A stretch of 64,000 nucleotides of DNA. It comes from Comamonas testosteroni (GTDB taxonomy: Bacteria > Pseudomonadota > Gammaproteobacteria > Burkholderiales > Burkholderiaceae_C). Made by a program: the position numbers and the translations under genes. The DNA lies in the NCBI RefSeq assembly GCF_030505195.1, contig NZ_CP129672.1, positions 5,738,501-5,802,500 on the forward strand, read 5' to 3'. Under the pieces are notes generated by a model. It was not told the DNA's origin. It ran no database searches and worked only from the letters and a program-made list of their open reading frames with translations. Position 1 is the first letter of the stretch; each line of letters opens with the position of its first letter. Positions 1 through 9,387 of this stretch are shown here, piece after piece.

Positions 1-211
1 CGCGGACGCCGGCACCCAACTGCATCGATAAGGCGCTGCGATGGGGGGCAGCGCTGATCGGCGAGCCCCCGCCCATCCGATAGTAGAGACCCGACGAGGT
101 AATCGTCTGGGCGGCCGCAGGTGTCACGACCGTGGGAGCCAGCACGCAGGCCAAGGTCACGGCCGCGCAGATCCGCTTGAAGCGCAGAGAAGAGGAGTGT
201 GCGATTGTCAT
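1..211 (-). CDS. ICE conjugation protein, PFL_4711 family (N-terminal part, runs off the window)
   Basis: Only the first 70 codons are present. The reverse strand opens with ATG at 209-211 and reads a signal peptide (hydrophobic stretch ending in AAAQ near residue 35), then LYYRMGGGSPIS. That short motif is what I recall as the start of the mature PFL_4711-family (TIGR03755) protein of ICEclc/PFGI-1-type transfer regions. It starts 20 bases after the TraU-like gene ends, the usual family order. The mature protein should act in the periplasm or outer membrane of the mating apparatus. The family call rests on this motif and on gene order; the remainder lies outside the window. Confidence 0.7.
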   Translation of the reverse strand, partial: MTIAHSSSLRFKRICAAVTLACVLAPTVVTPAAAQTITSSGLYYRMGGGSPISAAPHRSALSMQLGAGVR

Positions 212-231
212 AGTGAAATTGGAGTGGGAGG

Positions 232-1527
232 TCAGGGCACGGAGTAGAGATACACGCCACGACGCCGGCAGCAGGTGTACTTTTGCCAAAGGTTCCAGGC
301 GTAGCCGTCATCAGAGCTGGTGGCTCCATCCCCGAACGAAGTCAGCGACAGCGAGTCGTTCTGGCCGAATTGCTGGCACCCGGACCAAGCCTGCGGATAC
401 AACATCTGCCATTTACGCTTCTCGCCATAGTTGAAGTAGCGATAGCCCCCGGAGGGCTGGACGCGCGAGTAGATGTGAGGCTGAGCTTCCTTGTAGATGA
501 TCGAGGCGACACGCTCAGCTAGCACTGCAGAAGCCTTCACGGGGTGCGACTGGATGATTTCTCCGGTACGTGGGTACAGGTTGCCCCAGGTCTGCGTATA
601 GCCCGAGCCGATCTCGCCCAGTCCGGGTACCCAGGCCTGCGCATAGATCATTTCCACGGGCACGATGCCGCGCCAGAAAGGCGCATCGAGCTCGCTTTGG
701 AAGTGCAGGTTGAAATAGCTGGCTCCGCCAGGACAGAAGAGGGCACCTCCGGTGCTGCCCGAGAGAATTTCGGAGAGCTGCTGCAGACCGGCGATGCCTG
801 CCTGGATCTGCTGCACTGTCTCGGCGATCTCCATCACCTGCTTCACGCCCTCGATGGTCTTGAGGATCGTTCCAAGGCTGGCCAGCAATGATTCCGAGCT
901 CAACAGGCCCTTGGCATCAGATGCCACGGTCTCCGCGATGCTGGCAGGCACTTGGGTCCACTGGCGCCCAATGTTGGGCAGCTCCTTCGAGGGGAACTTG
1001 GCCAACTCGCTAACCGTGGGAAATGCAATGGACTTCGGCATTGTGAACATGCCACCAGACGCGAGCATGCTGGCAAACATGCCGGCAGGATTGCCTATGG
1101 CATCCGCCCCTTTGAAGTTCGCCATGGCCGAGTTGCTGTCCAGGCCGCCGGCGGACGAGTCCAGCAGCCGTCCTGTCAGTGCAGATCCAGCCGTTGTCAA
1201 CGTGGTGGCCACGACCGTGCCGATGTCTGTCCAAGGGTGGCGCAGCGGTTCGTTGTAAGTGCTGACCACCACGTCTGGCACATAGTGGGAGATCTTGATC
1301 GAGGTCCGAATCCAGCATCCGGTCCAGCCGCAGCTCAAGAAAAAGCACACGCCCTCGACGGAGTACGACACACAAGACAAGGCCGCCTTGGCCGTATTCG
1401 CGATGATGGCCGGGGTGGTGGTTCCTGCCATGGTGGTGGCCGGTGTGAGCACGGCGCACATCGAGGCCGTACTGACGGCCGCGACGAGACGGCGCAGCCT
1501 GAGATTTAGGGAAGCTCGTTTTTTCAT
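232..1527 (-). CDS. TraU-like ICE conjugation protein, PFL_4710 family
   Basis: A 431-residue exported protein. It begins MKKRASLNLRLRRLV and has a signal peptide cleaved around residue 35. A Cys-rich segment follows (ALSC, GVCFFLSC, GWTGC), typical of TraU-like proteins whose disulphides matter for pilus assembly. The C-terminal part carries KWQMLYP...C and ends in a Cys pair (TCC). Family knowledge places TraU in mating-pair stabilisation and DNA transfer in the periplasm. Its ATG overlaps the stop of the thioredoxin-like gene by four bases (ATGA at 1524-1527), so translation is probably coupled. Family assignment (TIGR03756-like) is from motif and position. Confidence 0.8.
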   Translation of the reverse strand: MKKRASLNLRLRRLVAAVSTASMCAVLTPATTMAGTTTPAIIANTAKAALSCVSYSVEGVCFFLSCGWTGCWIRTSIKISHYVPDVVVSTYNEPLRHPWTDIGTVVATTLTTAGSALTGRLLDSSAGGLDSNSAMANFKGADAIGNPAGMFASMLASGGMFTMPKSIAFPTVSELAKFPSKELPNIGRQWTQVPASIAETVASDAKGLLSSESLLASLGTILKTIEGVKQVMEIAETVQQIQAGIAGLQQLSEILSGSTGGALFCPGGASYFNLHFQSELDAPFWRGIVPVEMIYAQAWVPGLGEIGSGYTQTWGNLYPRTGEIIQSHPVKASAVLAERVASIIYKEAQPHIYSRVQPSGGYRYFNYGEKRKWQMLYPQAWSGCQQFGQNDSLSLTSFGDGATSSDDGYAWNLWQKYTCCRRRGVYLYSVP

Positions 1528-1970
1528 CGGGGAGGCCTCTGCTGAGCCGCGGCGAACAGTTCGATGGCGCGGTCCACATCCGCAACTCCATAAATGACCT
1601 TGGCGCGATTGATGACGATGGCCGGCAGGCGGTCCAATCGGTACTGGACGGCCAGCGTCATGCCGGAGGCCGCATTGGTGATCTGGTCCTTGTAGCGGCG
1701 GCGGATCTCGCCCTCGTGCTGACGCATGTAGGCCATGGCGTCGGCCTCGTTCTTGGGCAGCCCTGCATTGAGCTGCTGCTCAAGCTGAGCCATGGCGTCG
1801 ACGCGATAGACCTTGAGCACGTAGCCAGGCTGGAGAAACGGCGGCCGCACCACCGTGGCCGAATTGGCGAAGACCTCCACGGTCGTCACCGAAGGGCCGA
1901 TGGAGCCTTGGGACAGGGCACCATGAGAGCAAAGGCACAACACCAGGGCAGTGAGGGATGACCGCATCAT
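1524..1970 (-). CDS. Thioredoxin-fold ICE protein, PFL_4709 family
   Basis: 148 residues from the ATG at 1968-1970, which overlaps the TraC stop by four bases; the longer reading back to 2027 has no reason to be used. Residues 1-20 form a signal peptide (MMRSSLTALVLCLCSHGALS). The mature part has VEVFANS at the first strand and LPAIVINRAKVIYGVADVDRA near the end, the thioredoxin-like cis-Pro and helix region of the TIGR03757/DUF1525 family. No CxxC active site is visible, so a redox role is doubtful; a periplasmic structural or chaperone role in the transfer apparatus is more likely. Confidence 0.78.
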   Translation of the reverse strand: MMRSSLTALVLCLCSHGALSQGSIGPSVTTVEVFANSATVVRPPFLQPGYVLKVYRVDAMAQLEQQLNAGLPKNEADAMAYMRQHEGEIRRRYKDQITNAASGMTLAVQYRLDRLPAIVINRAKVIYGVADVDRAIELFAAAQQRPPR

Positions 1971-4816
1971 GCGCGCGCCTCCTGCAGGCGTGCCGCCACG
2001 CGGTAGGCTGCTTGAACCTCGGTGCATCCATGCTCGTCCATGAGACGGCGGCGCTCAGCCTTCTCGTGGCCTTCCGTCATTGCCAGCGCAATTGGCAGTG
2101 CCGGCGGCACGTTTCGGAACAGCCACTGATTGTTCGCGCTGATGAGCACACCTTCGGTGTACTTCGCCGGCTCCTTGACGGCAGACTCCATCATGTGGCG
2201 TTGCTCTGGTGTGAGCGATCGAAAGCGCGCGATCTCCTCGATCTCGTTCTTGTCCATGGTCAGCAACATCCAGAACTCGCACATGGACAGCACGCGGGAC
2301 ATGCTGCCGGGGAAGTCCTTCAAGTTCTGCGTGGCCAGCCAGAACCAGGCATTGAGCTTTCGCCACATCTTGGTGCCCTTGGCCACCTTCGGGCCAAGCA
2401 GCTCGTTGGTGGTAATCAAGTGCCCTTCATCGGTCAGCATGATGAGGGGGCGATCCTCATGCTGAGCGGCCTCTGCGCGCGACTGCACCGAGTCCAGCAG
2501 GCTGGTGTAGGCCACAGCGAGCGCATCCTCATAGCCGTCTTTGGTCAGTGTGCCCATTTCCACGAGGGTCACATCGGCATCTGGCCAGTCCTGGCCCAAG
2601 CGGTTGAAGAGCTTGCCGCGCAGGCCTGTCGTGAAGCTCATCATCGAATGGCCCATCTCTTCGGCGCGCGAGCGGCGGTGCTCCGACAGAGATGCGTCCT
2701 TGACCATGGCGGTCAGCTCCAGGGCAACGTCTTGTGTCAGAGGATGGTGCTTGCCTTCATTGGACACGCGCACTGCGGCTCGAATAATGGCTCTGGTGAC
2801 CAGATAGCGGTCGGCCCGCGTCATGCGTTTGAGCTCGGCGTCTTCACCACCCGTAATCATCATGATGGCCGAAATGAGCATCTCGCCCAGGTAGTCGCGC
2901 TTTTCTTCGTCCGAGTCGTCGTCGGCGTCTGCAGGCTCCATCACTTCATTGACCGACTCCATCAGTCGCTCAGCACCGACGAGCTCAGCATCCTCTTCGG
3001 AGGGGATACCCGCTCCAGCGCCGAAGTATTCCTCCGCTGCCTTGAAGGACTCCATGATCTCCTTGTCCTGCAGCAGCTGGCTGCCGTACACGAATGGAGG
3101 CAGTGATACGTCTGTATCGCCGCTCAAGTTGACGCGATGCACGCTCAAGCCTTTGGTGGCCATGTCCTTGACCATCAGATCGAAGGACTTGCCTGCATCA
3201 GCAATCACCAGACGTGGGCGGTGGATGGCCATCACCAGCATGGACAGGTAATTCAACGTCGCCGACTTGCCCGCACCTGTGGGGCCGAACACCACCATAT
3301 GGGCGTTCTTCTTACGGTCAATCTTGTTGAGTGGGTCGATCCACAACGGCTCGCCGCCGCGATTCCAGAACCAAAAGCCGGGGTTGGCCGTGCCGCGTGA
3401 GCGCCCATAGACCGGCAAAATGGCGGCGATCAGGCTCGCAAAAGTCAGGCGCGACCGTCGCATGCTGCGAAGGTCGAACGTGGGATCGAATGCAAATGGC
3501 AATGCACGCAGGAAGGCGTCATGCGGCACCAGGTCCTCTCGGGATTCGATGAAACGCATCCCGGTCGGCGTCAGCTGGGCATTGACCTCGGAAACAGCCG
3601 CATCCAGATCCGCATGGGTCTTACCGCTCAGGTACAGCCCCATGAACATCGGATACAGCTTGTCCCCGGAGGCCATGTGCTGGAGCACTTGCTCCGACTC
3701 TCTATGGGTCTCCTGCGCCACGGCGTTTTGAGCACGGGAAGCCCTTTTGATGTCCTCGACGTGGCGCTCGACCTGGTACTGCGCTGCAATCGTCACCGTC
3801 ACGGACAGCATCGATCCAGGCGGCAGTCGGTCAAACCGCGCATAGGCTTCGCTCCCAATCCGGCTCTCTGCGGAGAAGTGCCCGATGCTAGGGTGAGCAC
3901 GAAGGTTTTGCAGCGTGAGGAACTTCACCGGCTGGCCATCGAATTCGAAGCAGCCTTGTTCCTGGTTGCACGAGGGCTCCGACAGGTTCAGCGACTCGGA
4001 AAAATCCCAGTCATAGATGCCCTCTGGAGCCTCGTCACCCGGATAGGGCGCGCCGCGGAACAGCTCGGCGCCCGTGCTGGCCCAGGGCACATTACGGTTG
4101 AAGAATGGAAGCATCCACTCGTAGAAGTCCTTGCCGTTGGCACGCCGCGCCGTCACGCCGGCTTCGTTCAGCGTGGCCAGCAAGGTGGTGGCCACAGCCT
4201 CCATCTGCTGCTCGGCCATGCGGCGCTCATTCACCAAGTCATCAAACTGGCGATAGATACAGCAGCGAACCCGGCGCTGCTGGCCACGCCAGGTCTGGCC
4301 CGTCACCAGGGTGTCGGTAAACAGCCCTTGCTCTCGGGAAACCTGCGACAGGTGACTGCGGAACTCCTTCAACACGGACTGCGTGTATTCCGAGTCGATG
4401 ATGGCCTGCGCGCGCTCGGCGTCCTTGTGCTGGGACAGGATGTAGTCGTGAAGGTATTGGTTCAGCCCGTCGATGTTTCGGTCATCGCTCAGGAAGAACT
4501 GGACCACCCAAGGCGAAGAGTCGACCTCGGGAATCGCCTGAATGGCCTCTTGAATCTTGCGGCAGTGCTCTTGCAGGTACTCCAGCGGCTGCGCCTCCGT
4601 AGCGACAGCGCCCAGCTCGAACAGCGCGCCCAAGGTCTTGCCGTCGCGCATCACAAAGTTGCGGTCTTTGGGTGAAAACTTGACCCAAGGCAGCAGCTCA
4701 GTGAAGGAGGGCGGACGGGCTGCCATCTGCTTGCGGTCGGCGGCCGTCATGAGCCGGCGCTTGTGCTTGCCCTTGGTGCCCCCAGACAGGCCCAGCATTT
4801 CCAGCAATCCGCTCAT
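1967..4816 (-). CDS. VirB4/TraC-type conjugative transfer ATPase, PFL_4706 family
   Basis: 949 residues. The Walker A motif GPTGAGKS lies near residues 510-517, followed by a hydrophobic beta strand and DAGKSFDLMV. The Walker B region reads LIMLTDEGH further on. The N-terminal half resembles the TraC/VirB4 assembly domain. It is the cytoplasmic or inner-membrane motor that energises pilus assembly and substrate movement in the type G secretion system. Length and motifs fit TIGR03744. The ATG overlaps the lipoprotein gene's stop by four bases (4813-4816), and the stop overlaps the next gene, so expression is strictly operonic. Confidence 0.92.
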   Translation of the reverse strand: MSGLLEMLGLSGGTKGKHKRRLMTAADRKQMAARPPSFTELLPWVKFSPKDRNFVMRDGKTLGALFELGAVATEAQPLEYLQEHCRKIQEAIQAIPEVDSSPWVVQFFLSDDRNIDGLNQYLHDYILSQHKDAERAQAIIDSEYTQSVLKEFRSHLSQVSREQGLFTDTLVTGQTWRGQQRRVRCCIYRQFDDLVNERRMAEQQMEAVATTLLATLNEAGVTARRANGKDFYEWMLPFFNRNVPWASTGAELFRGAPYPGDEAPEGIYDWDFSESLNLSEPSCNQEQGCFEFDGQPVKFLTLQNLRAHPSIGHFSAESRIGSEAYARFDRLPPGSMLSVTVTIAAQYQVERHVEDIKRASRAQNAVAQETHRESEQVLQHMASGDKLYPMFMGLYLSGKTHADLDAAVSEVNAQLTPTGMRFIESREDLVPHDAFLRALPFAFDPTFDLRSMRRSRLTFASLIAAILPVYGRSRGTANPGFWFWNRGGEPLWIDPLNKIDRKKNAHMVVFGPTGAGKSATLNYLSMLVMAIHRPRLVIADAGKSFDLMVKDMATKGLSVHRVNLSGDTDVSLPPFVYGSQLLQDKEIMESFKAAEEYFGAGAGIPSEEDAELVGAERLMESVNEVMEPADADDDSDEEKRDYLGEMLISAIMMITGGEDAELKRMTRADRYLVTRAIIRAAVRVSNEGKHHPLTQDVALELTAMVKDASLSEHRRSRAEEMGHSMMSFTTGLRGKLFNRLGQDWPDADVTLVEMGTLTKDGYEDALAVAYTSLLDSVQSRAEAAQHEDRPLIMLTDEGHLITTNELLGPKVAKGTKMWRKLNAWFWLATQNLKDFPGSMSRVLSMCEFWMLLTMDKNEIEEIARFRSLTPEQRHMMESAVKEPAKYTEGVLISANNQWLFRNVPPALPIALAMTEGHEKAERRRLMDEHGCTEVQAAYRVAARLQEARA

Positions 4817-5298
4817 TGGCCAGCCTCCCGAGCAGTGCGGCCACGTGAGAATGCGGCGCGGCCTTGTTGCAACTCTTCGGCCACCTCACCGGGCATGGCG
4901 TACTCCGTGGACTCATACATTGGGAAAACCGTGACATAGCCAGGCACGGGGTAGCGGCCCTTGGCCAGGTGGGGATAGACCACCATGACCAGATCCGGGT
5001 TGGGCACGCGTGCAAAGCGCTGTTGCATAGGCTCCAGGGCCGACCAGTAACGCTGCGTCATTTCGTCGCCGCGCGCGATCGGGCGCGCACTCGACGCACG
5101 CTCCAGGCGGTCCCGCGCTGTCTCACGAGAGGAAGCCGCTGACTGCGGGGGCTGAAACTTGCCCCGATACACATCCACCAGGGTCGGACTGCCAGCCGTA
5201 GCCTCCTTGAGCGGAGACTCGCGCGACCCAATTGCTGTGCAACCAGCCAGTAGCGCAGGGACCACGATGGCAAGAAGTAGGGAGTTATTCGAGGCCAT
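4813..5298 (-). CDS. Conjugative transfer region lipoprotein (TIGR03751-like)
   Basis: 161 residues from ATG 5296-5298. The open frame runs further upstream, but this start begins a clean lipoprotein signal: a hydrophobic core and the lipobox LLAGC with Cys20. The mature region has PTLVDVYRG and later DLVMVVYPHLAKGRYPVPGYVTVF, the pattern of the small lipoprotein between PFL_4705 and TraC in ICE transfer operons. It should sit in the outer membrane as part of the TraV/VirB7-like core. It overlaps the end of the TraB-like gene by 14 bases. Confidence 0.82.
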   Translation of the reverse strand: MASNNSLLLAIVVPALLAGCTAIGSRESPLKEATAGSPTLVDVYRGKFQPPQSAASSRETARDRLERASSARPIARGDEMTQRYWSALEPMQQRFARVPNPDLVMVVYPHLAKGRYPVPGYVTVFPMYESTEYAMPGEVAEELQQGRAAFSRGRTAREAGQ

Positions 5299-6703
5299 AG
5301 CGGGCTCCAGACAGGACATTGGGGGACTGCGTGCGGTGCACGATCTTTCTTGGGTTGGCGGGCTTGTCGATTTCGATCTGGCGGTCCAGATGCACGACCA
5401 ACTGCTGGCCAGCGGGCGTGACCACCGCGTCAAACGAGCTCTTGAGGCGCTCAGTCAGCCAGCGCACCAGCTCATCGGTGGCTCCCGAACCCATGCGGCC
5501 CAGTGCAAAACTGCCGGCATTTCCGGTGATCGAAGATGTGGTGCCATTGCTGCTGGCCATGGTGGTGGTCTGGGCCTGCGCCAAGGCCTCGGCGGCCACG
5601 CCCAAGCCCTTGGCACCAATGATGTCGGTCAGATAGGCCGGGGCATTGGTCACGAACTTGCCTTGAATACAGGGGTTGCCGTACAGATCACTGATGAATC
5701 CAAGGTCTGTGGAACCATTGGTAGCGATGGCTGTGACGCCGGCACCTGCCTGGGTCTGCGGCGCACGACGCGCCGAAACCGTATGGATCGCACCATCGTT
5801 GAACACGAAAGTCATGCTGCGGATCTTTCCCTCGGTGCACGACAGCGCCATATCGCCTACGGCCACGCCGGTAACGATCATCCCGGCGAGGTCTTCGGGC
5901 AACTCCCAGCCGTTGGCGGCCAAGTTGTCGCGCCCGACCATGGCTTTGAATTGCATGGGGTCCGTCACACGACCATTGACCGGCACACGGCCGATCAAAC
6001 TGGTCATCGCGGTGACGCCCGCCAGCGTGGAGTTCTCCGGCAGCGTGAAATAAGCCACGGGTTGCGGCTTCGTGGCCGCCTGAGAGGCCTGAGCAGCTTG
6101 TGCGGCCTGGGCCGCGCTGACCGCACTGGGCATGGATTGCGTGCCGTCCGGGGCTACCCGCACGTAGCGCGTAACCATCTTCCCTTGATGCTGAGTTGTC
6201 TCGGTCGTGTAGCCCATGGGCGGAACCACCTTGTAGGCAGTGCTGCCACCGGACAAGCCTAGATCCTGGGAGCCACCAACGGGACGATGACCTCCGCCGG
6301 CGCCATTCGAGCCAAGCCCCGTAACAGAGTCGATGGCGTCGCCAATGGGCTTAAAGACATCGACTGGGGCTGGATCTGTGTCATTGCTGGTACCACCGAC
6401 AGCACCAGCAGAAGAGGTCCCTGCAGGTGTACCTTTCTCCAAGCGCTCCAGGCGCTTGCTGAAATCCTGGTTAGCACGGAGCACGTCCTGAATATCTGCT
6501 CGCAGATCCCTGTTGGCTGCGACCACCGTGGCCAGCGTCTCGCTGGGTGTGTCCTCATCTGCGCCTGCCGTCTTGGGCAGAGGGGCGGCTGCCATGGGCG
6601 CAGCGGTAGGCGCATTGTTCTGGCGCATGACGATGACCGAGCCGACGATGACAAAAGCCACGATGACTAGAACAGGGGTGAGTTTGTTGCTTTTCACTGC
6701 CAT
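5285..6703 (-). CDS. TraB/VirB10-like ICE protein, PFL_4705 family
   Basis: 472 residues from the ATG at 6701-6703, seven bases after the preceding stop. The frame is open to 6856, but only this start places the single N-terminal membrane helix at residues 8-26, as expected for a TraB/VirB10-type protein bridging inner and outer membranes. A coiled-coil stretch (DLRADIQDVLRANQDFSKRL and beyond) and a Gly/Ser-rich linker follow. The C-terminal beta-rich domain contains DPMQFKAMVGRDNLAANGWELP and a charged tail. Matches TIGR03752 by architecture and position. Confidence 0.85.
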   Translation of the reverse strand: MAVKSNKLTPVLVIVAFVIVGSVIVMRQNNAPTAAPMAAAPLPKTAGADEDTPSETLATVVAANRDLRADIQDVLRANQDFSKRLERLEKGTPAGTSSAGAVGGTSNDTDPAPVDVFKPIGDAIDSVTGLGSNGAGGGHRPVGGSQDLGLSGGSTAYKVVPPMGYTTETTQHQGKMVTRYVRVAPDGTQSMPSAVSAAQAAQAAQASQAATKPQPVAYFTLPENSTLAGVTAMTSLIGRVPVNGRVTDPMQFKAMVGRDNLAANGWELPEDLAGMIVTGVAVGDMALSCTEGKIRSMTFVFNDGAIHTVSARRAPQTQAGAGVTAIATNGSTDLGFISDLYGNPCIQGKFVTNAPAYLTDIIGAKGLGVAAEALAQAQTTTMASSNGTTSSITGNAGSFALGRMGSGATDELVRWLTERLKSSFDAVVTPAGQQLVVHLDRQIEIDKPANPRKIVHRTQSPNVLSGARYGLE

Positions 6704-6710
6704 GGGTGCC

Positions 6711-7808
6711 TCACAGACAGGACTCGAAAGTGCGATCGCACACCAGGTACACCGCCGTGGTGTCGGTGTCTGTACCAGCAGCACCGATCCGGCCATGCTG
6801 GGCCGTGGCCGAGAGCCAGCGCCCGCGCAAGCTCTCCAAGGGCAACTCCAGGGCAAAGCGCGAGCGGTTGGTGACGCGCACCGCAGTCACATACAGGTTT
6901 CCCGACTTCCACTGGCCTACGGGCGCAGTGTCCACGGCAGCGCCTCGGAACAGTGTCGGCACGGGTTCGGTTCCTACGCCAACCTGGCTCACACCTGGAG
7001 TGCCACCAGCCAAGCGTCGAGGTGCGTAGAGCTGGCGGGCAGCATGTCGAGTGAGCTGCACCATGTCCGCAGCAACGCTCTCTTGCCGTTGAGACTGGCC
7101 ACCAGACAAAGCAGCTCCACCAGTGGGGTTCGGCACAGTCGCGGGCTCGATCACAGAAACCTGCAGCTCGCCTTTAGCGGACTGCGTGGACACGACCTTG
7201 CCCTTGGGGTCTTTGGCGTCTGGAGCGGCTACCGCAATCAGATCCATCGGAATCTGCTGGCCGCTATCCACCAGCTCGGCAATGATTCGGATCGCCGTGA
7301 ATGGCACGAGCGCAGTCACATAGATCGTGCCGGCGATCGTCTCGATACGCGCCACGCTATCCATGTCACTGGGCATGCGCAGCAACGCATCGGCTGGCAG
7401 GGTCACTAGGCGCTCCTGGCCGACCGTCAGATTCACCCGGACTGGCTCACGCGCAAACACAGCACGCTCGGCGGGGCCAGAAGTCAAAGGAGCTGGACCA
7501 ACGCGGCGTAGAGACGCTTCGGCAGCTGCGCGCCTGGCGGAACCTACGGCTGTATTCGCCAGCGGTGCGGGCACGCTAACACCTGCCACCATGCGCCCGC
7601 CAGCTGGGGTGCGTCCTGCATTGGCTCCAGCAGCTGGTGTTGCAGCTGCTGCACCCGTTTGGCCCAGATCAATAGGCTCATTGAACTCGGGCGTCTCGGT
7701 ACTGCCCGCAAGCGATTCGACCTGCTGAGCAGCGACGCTGCCATGCAGAAGCTGCAGGGCGACCAGGAGGCTGATCGAAAGAGAACGACGTTGGATCATG
7801 TGGATCAA
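6711..7808 (-). CDS. TraK-like secretin-type ICE protein, PFL_4704 family
   Basis: 365 residues with a signal peptide (hydrophobic residues 11-27, cleaved after VAA). The mature protein is beta-rich with ERLVTLPADALLRMP, IYVTALVPFTAIRIIAELVDSGQQIPMDLIAV, and a C-terminal SGNLYVTAVRVTNRS. This fits TIGR03749/DUF3438, the TraK/VirB9-like component of the type G outer-membrane core. Its ATG overlaps the upstream stop by four bases (7805-7808). An Ala/Pro-rich insert after the signal peptide is probably flexible. Confidence 0.85.
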   Translation of the reverse strand: MIHMIQRRSLSISLLVALQLLHGSVAAQQVESLAGSTETPEFNEPIDLGQTGAAAATPAAGANAGRTPAGGRMVAGVSVPAPLANTAVGSARRAAAEASLRRVGPAPLTSGPAERAVFAREPVRVNLTVGQERLVTLPADALLRMPSDMDSVARIETIAGTIYVTALVPFTAIRIIAELVDSGQQIPMDLIAVAAPDAKDPKGKVVSTQSAKGELQVSVIEPATVPNPTGGAALSGGQSQRQESVAADMVQLTRHAARQLYAPRRLAGGTPGVSQVGVGTEPVPTLFRGAAVDTAPVGQWKSGNLYVTAVRVTNRSRFALELPLESLRGRWLSATAQHGRIGAAGTDTDTTAVYLVCDRTFESCL

Positions 7809-8545
7809 TCGACAGAGGTGTCACGAGGCAGGCTCGAAGGGGCAATAGTTCCAGGCAGACGCGGTGCTTTCAGATCCGCTTGAACTGGAGCGCCAGGCTT
7901 GAGATCCGCAGGATTGAGGCGCGCGGGCTGGCTGCTGCCGAAGCAATCCAAGCCCAGACGCCATGGGTTGCGCTCACGGTCCACATCGAAGCGCACCACG
8001 CGCAGCGGGTACCGAATGAATACGTCCTTGACAGGCTGCCCGGCAAAGGTCTCCTGAACCTGCATGTCCAGCAGCACTGTCCAGGCGTCCGAGCCTTCAC
8101 GGATCACGCGGTTTTCGCTGTACGGAAAGCCGGGAATCTCGCTGATCTGGCGGGTACGGCGGCGCAGCTCGCCTTTGGCGTGACGCTGTTGCATGTCGGT
8201 TTGCAGTTGCGCCTGGCAACGCGGAGTCAGATAAAACTGCATCGCATAAATCTGCTTGCCATAGTCTTGAGAGCCGTCGCTTTGCCAGCGATTAATCTGC
8301 TGCCAGATGTAGTACGCAAAGCCGTAGGCATTTGTAGACGGCACTGGCGACTGCCCATCAATCACCCGTATCGCGTCACCCGCCTTAATATCGGGTGCGA
8401 CGTGCAAGTCGATATTTTTAGGAACGCGCGACGCGAACCACATCCCAGCCACACCGAAAAACACGACTGCAAAAATAATGTTTGTCAGTTTTTTGGTATG
8501 GCTGCGCTCCGACGCCAAAGCGTCCAGATAATCACCGCTGCTCAT
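7805..8545 (-). CDS. TraE/VirB5-VirB8-like ICE membrane protein, PFL_4703 family
   Basis: 246 residues with one N-terminal membrane helix at about 20-38 (IIFAVVFFGVAGMWFAS) and a large periplasmic domain. The domain has YAFAYYIWQQINRW-like Trp/Tyr-rich segments and a conserved FVRYPLRVVRFDVDRERNPW-like stretch. This is the DUF2895/TIGR03746 pattern, an inner-membrane scaffold comparable to TraE. Start and upstream stop share one base (TAATG at 8543-8547). The surrounding 1 kb (about 8.54-9.64 kb) is visibly more AT-rich than the rest of the operon. Confidence 0.85.
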   Translation of the reverse strand: MSSGDYLDALASERSHTKKLTNIIFAVVFFGVAGMWFASRVPKNIDLHVAPDIKAGDAIRVIDGQSPVPSTNAYGFAYYIWQQINRWQSDGSQDYGKQIYAMQFYLTPRCQAQLQTDMQQRHAKGELRRRTRQISEIPGFPYSENRVIREGSDAWTVLLDMQVQETFAGQPVKDVFIRYPLRVVRFDVDRERNPWRLGLDCFGSSQPARLNPADLKPGAPVQADLKAPRLPGTIAPSSLPRDTSVD

Positions 8546-8973
8546 TATTTATCTTCCGATGATTTAGATTTGGCCTGGATGGAATTCATGCGATAGCTGC
8601 AACCCAACTGCATCCGACCGTCATGGACCAGGAATTTAGGCTTTGCCAATTTATGTGACACAAGATAAAAATGCATCGAATGGAGATAGAAGCCTTCAGG
8701 CCGATTTCTCTTGACTTCTTGCAGATAGAGTGATGAATACCAGAGGACTGCGAAAGGTACGATAACGCACAAAATTGGAAGAGCGACCCAAAACCCGGTA
8801 ATAAGAGCTATCGTCCCACCAATAAAAGCGCTCACAGCGAACGACACGCCCCCAATATACCCAGCTTCGCTCGTCGCCATACCATTAATAATCGGCGGCT
8901 CAGAATTCACGCGATCTGTCAAGGGCGCCATGACAGGCGCCTTCCCTTGGAGGCGAGAGTCATTCGCTGCCAT
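8545..8973 (-). CDS. DUF3487 conjugative transfer membrane protein (TIGR03750-like)
   Basis: 142 residues. Two adjacent membrane helices (about residues 48-90: ISAFIGGTIAL-like and LPILCVIVPFAVLWY) are followed by a short basic loop and the segment RPEGFYLHSMHFYLVSHK, characteristic of the TraL-like DUF3487 family. It is probably the small inner-membrane subunit that anchors the pilus assembly complex. It begins one base after the pilin-like gene's stop. Assigned from motif and its fixed place between PFL_4702 and PFL_4703. Confidence 0.83.
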   Translation of the reverse strand: MAANDSRLQGKAPVMAPLTDRVNSEPPIINGMATSEAGYIGGVSFAVSAFIGGTIALITGFWVALPILCVIVPFAVLWYSSLYLQEVKRNRPEGFYLHSMHFYLVSHKLAKPKFLVHDGRMQLGCSYRMNSIQAKSKSSEDK

Positions 8974-8974
8974 G

Positions 8975-9358
8975 TTAGGACAGCGCTTGGGCCGCGTAGT
9001 TGACCATCAAGATCACAAAACTAATAATAATCACGCTCACGATTACAAACTCCTTAAGGTCGCCCAATTGAATCTTGCCAGCGGTGTAGTCACGGTAGCG
9101 CTGCAAAGAGGCAGTTACAACGAATAGAAATGCGATAGCGGCCAGAACCAATCCCAGAATGGTCATTCCGAGCTTAAAATACGCTCCCATTTGCCCGAGA
9201 ACATCGCCCTCTTGTGTAGTCCCACCGCCGATACTTCCACCTGCAGGAGGTTGAATTGTTGGCAGAGCGCTAAAAGCAGGGCAGGTTGCGAGCAGCACAA
9301 CCGGAGCCAGTGCAATAGAGGCGATTCCAGAATTAATTTTCTTCAAATGTTTTTTCAT
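8975..9358 (-). CDS. Putative conjugative pilin-like membrane protein, PFL_4702 family
   Basis: 127 residues. A basic start and signal peptide (to about residue 31) are followed by a Gly-rich stretch, a first helix (GMTILGLVLAAIAFLFVVTA) and a second helix (EFVIVSVIIISFVILMV) separated by a basic loop (RYRDYTAGKIQ). Two-helix topology after a long signal peptide is typical of TraA/VirB2-type pilins, and TIGR03745 proteins are proposed to take this role. The pilin role is inference. It lies 29 bases downstream of the DUF3262 gene. Confidence 0.8.
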   Translation of the reverse strand: MKKHLKKINSGIASIALAPVVLLATCPAFSALPTIQPPAGGSIGGGTTQEGDVLGQMGAYFKLGMTILGLVLAAIAFLFVVTASLQRYRDYTAGKIQLGDLKEFVIVSVIIISFVILMVNYAAQALS

Positions 9359-9387
9359 GATTTCTCCGGTTGATTAATTTCTTTGAT

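Noticed and set aside
283-4675. Long plus-strand open frames opposite the conjugation operon (for example 1958-3106 and 3521-4675)
   Set aside because: They mirror the high-GC genes on the minus strand, have no family motifs or ribosome sites, and the minus frames form an unbroken overlapping operon.
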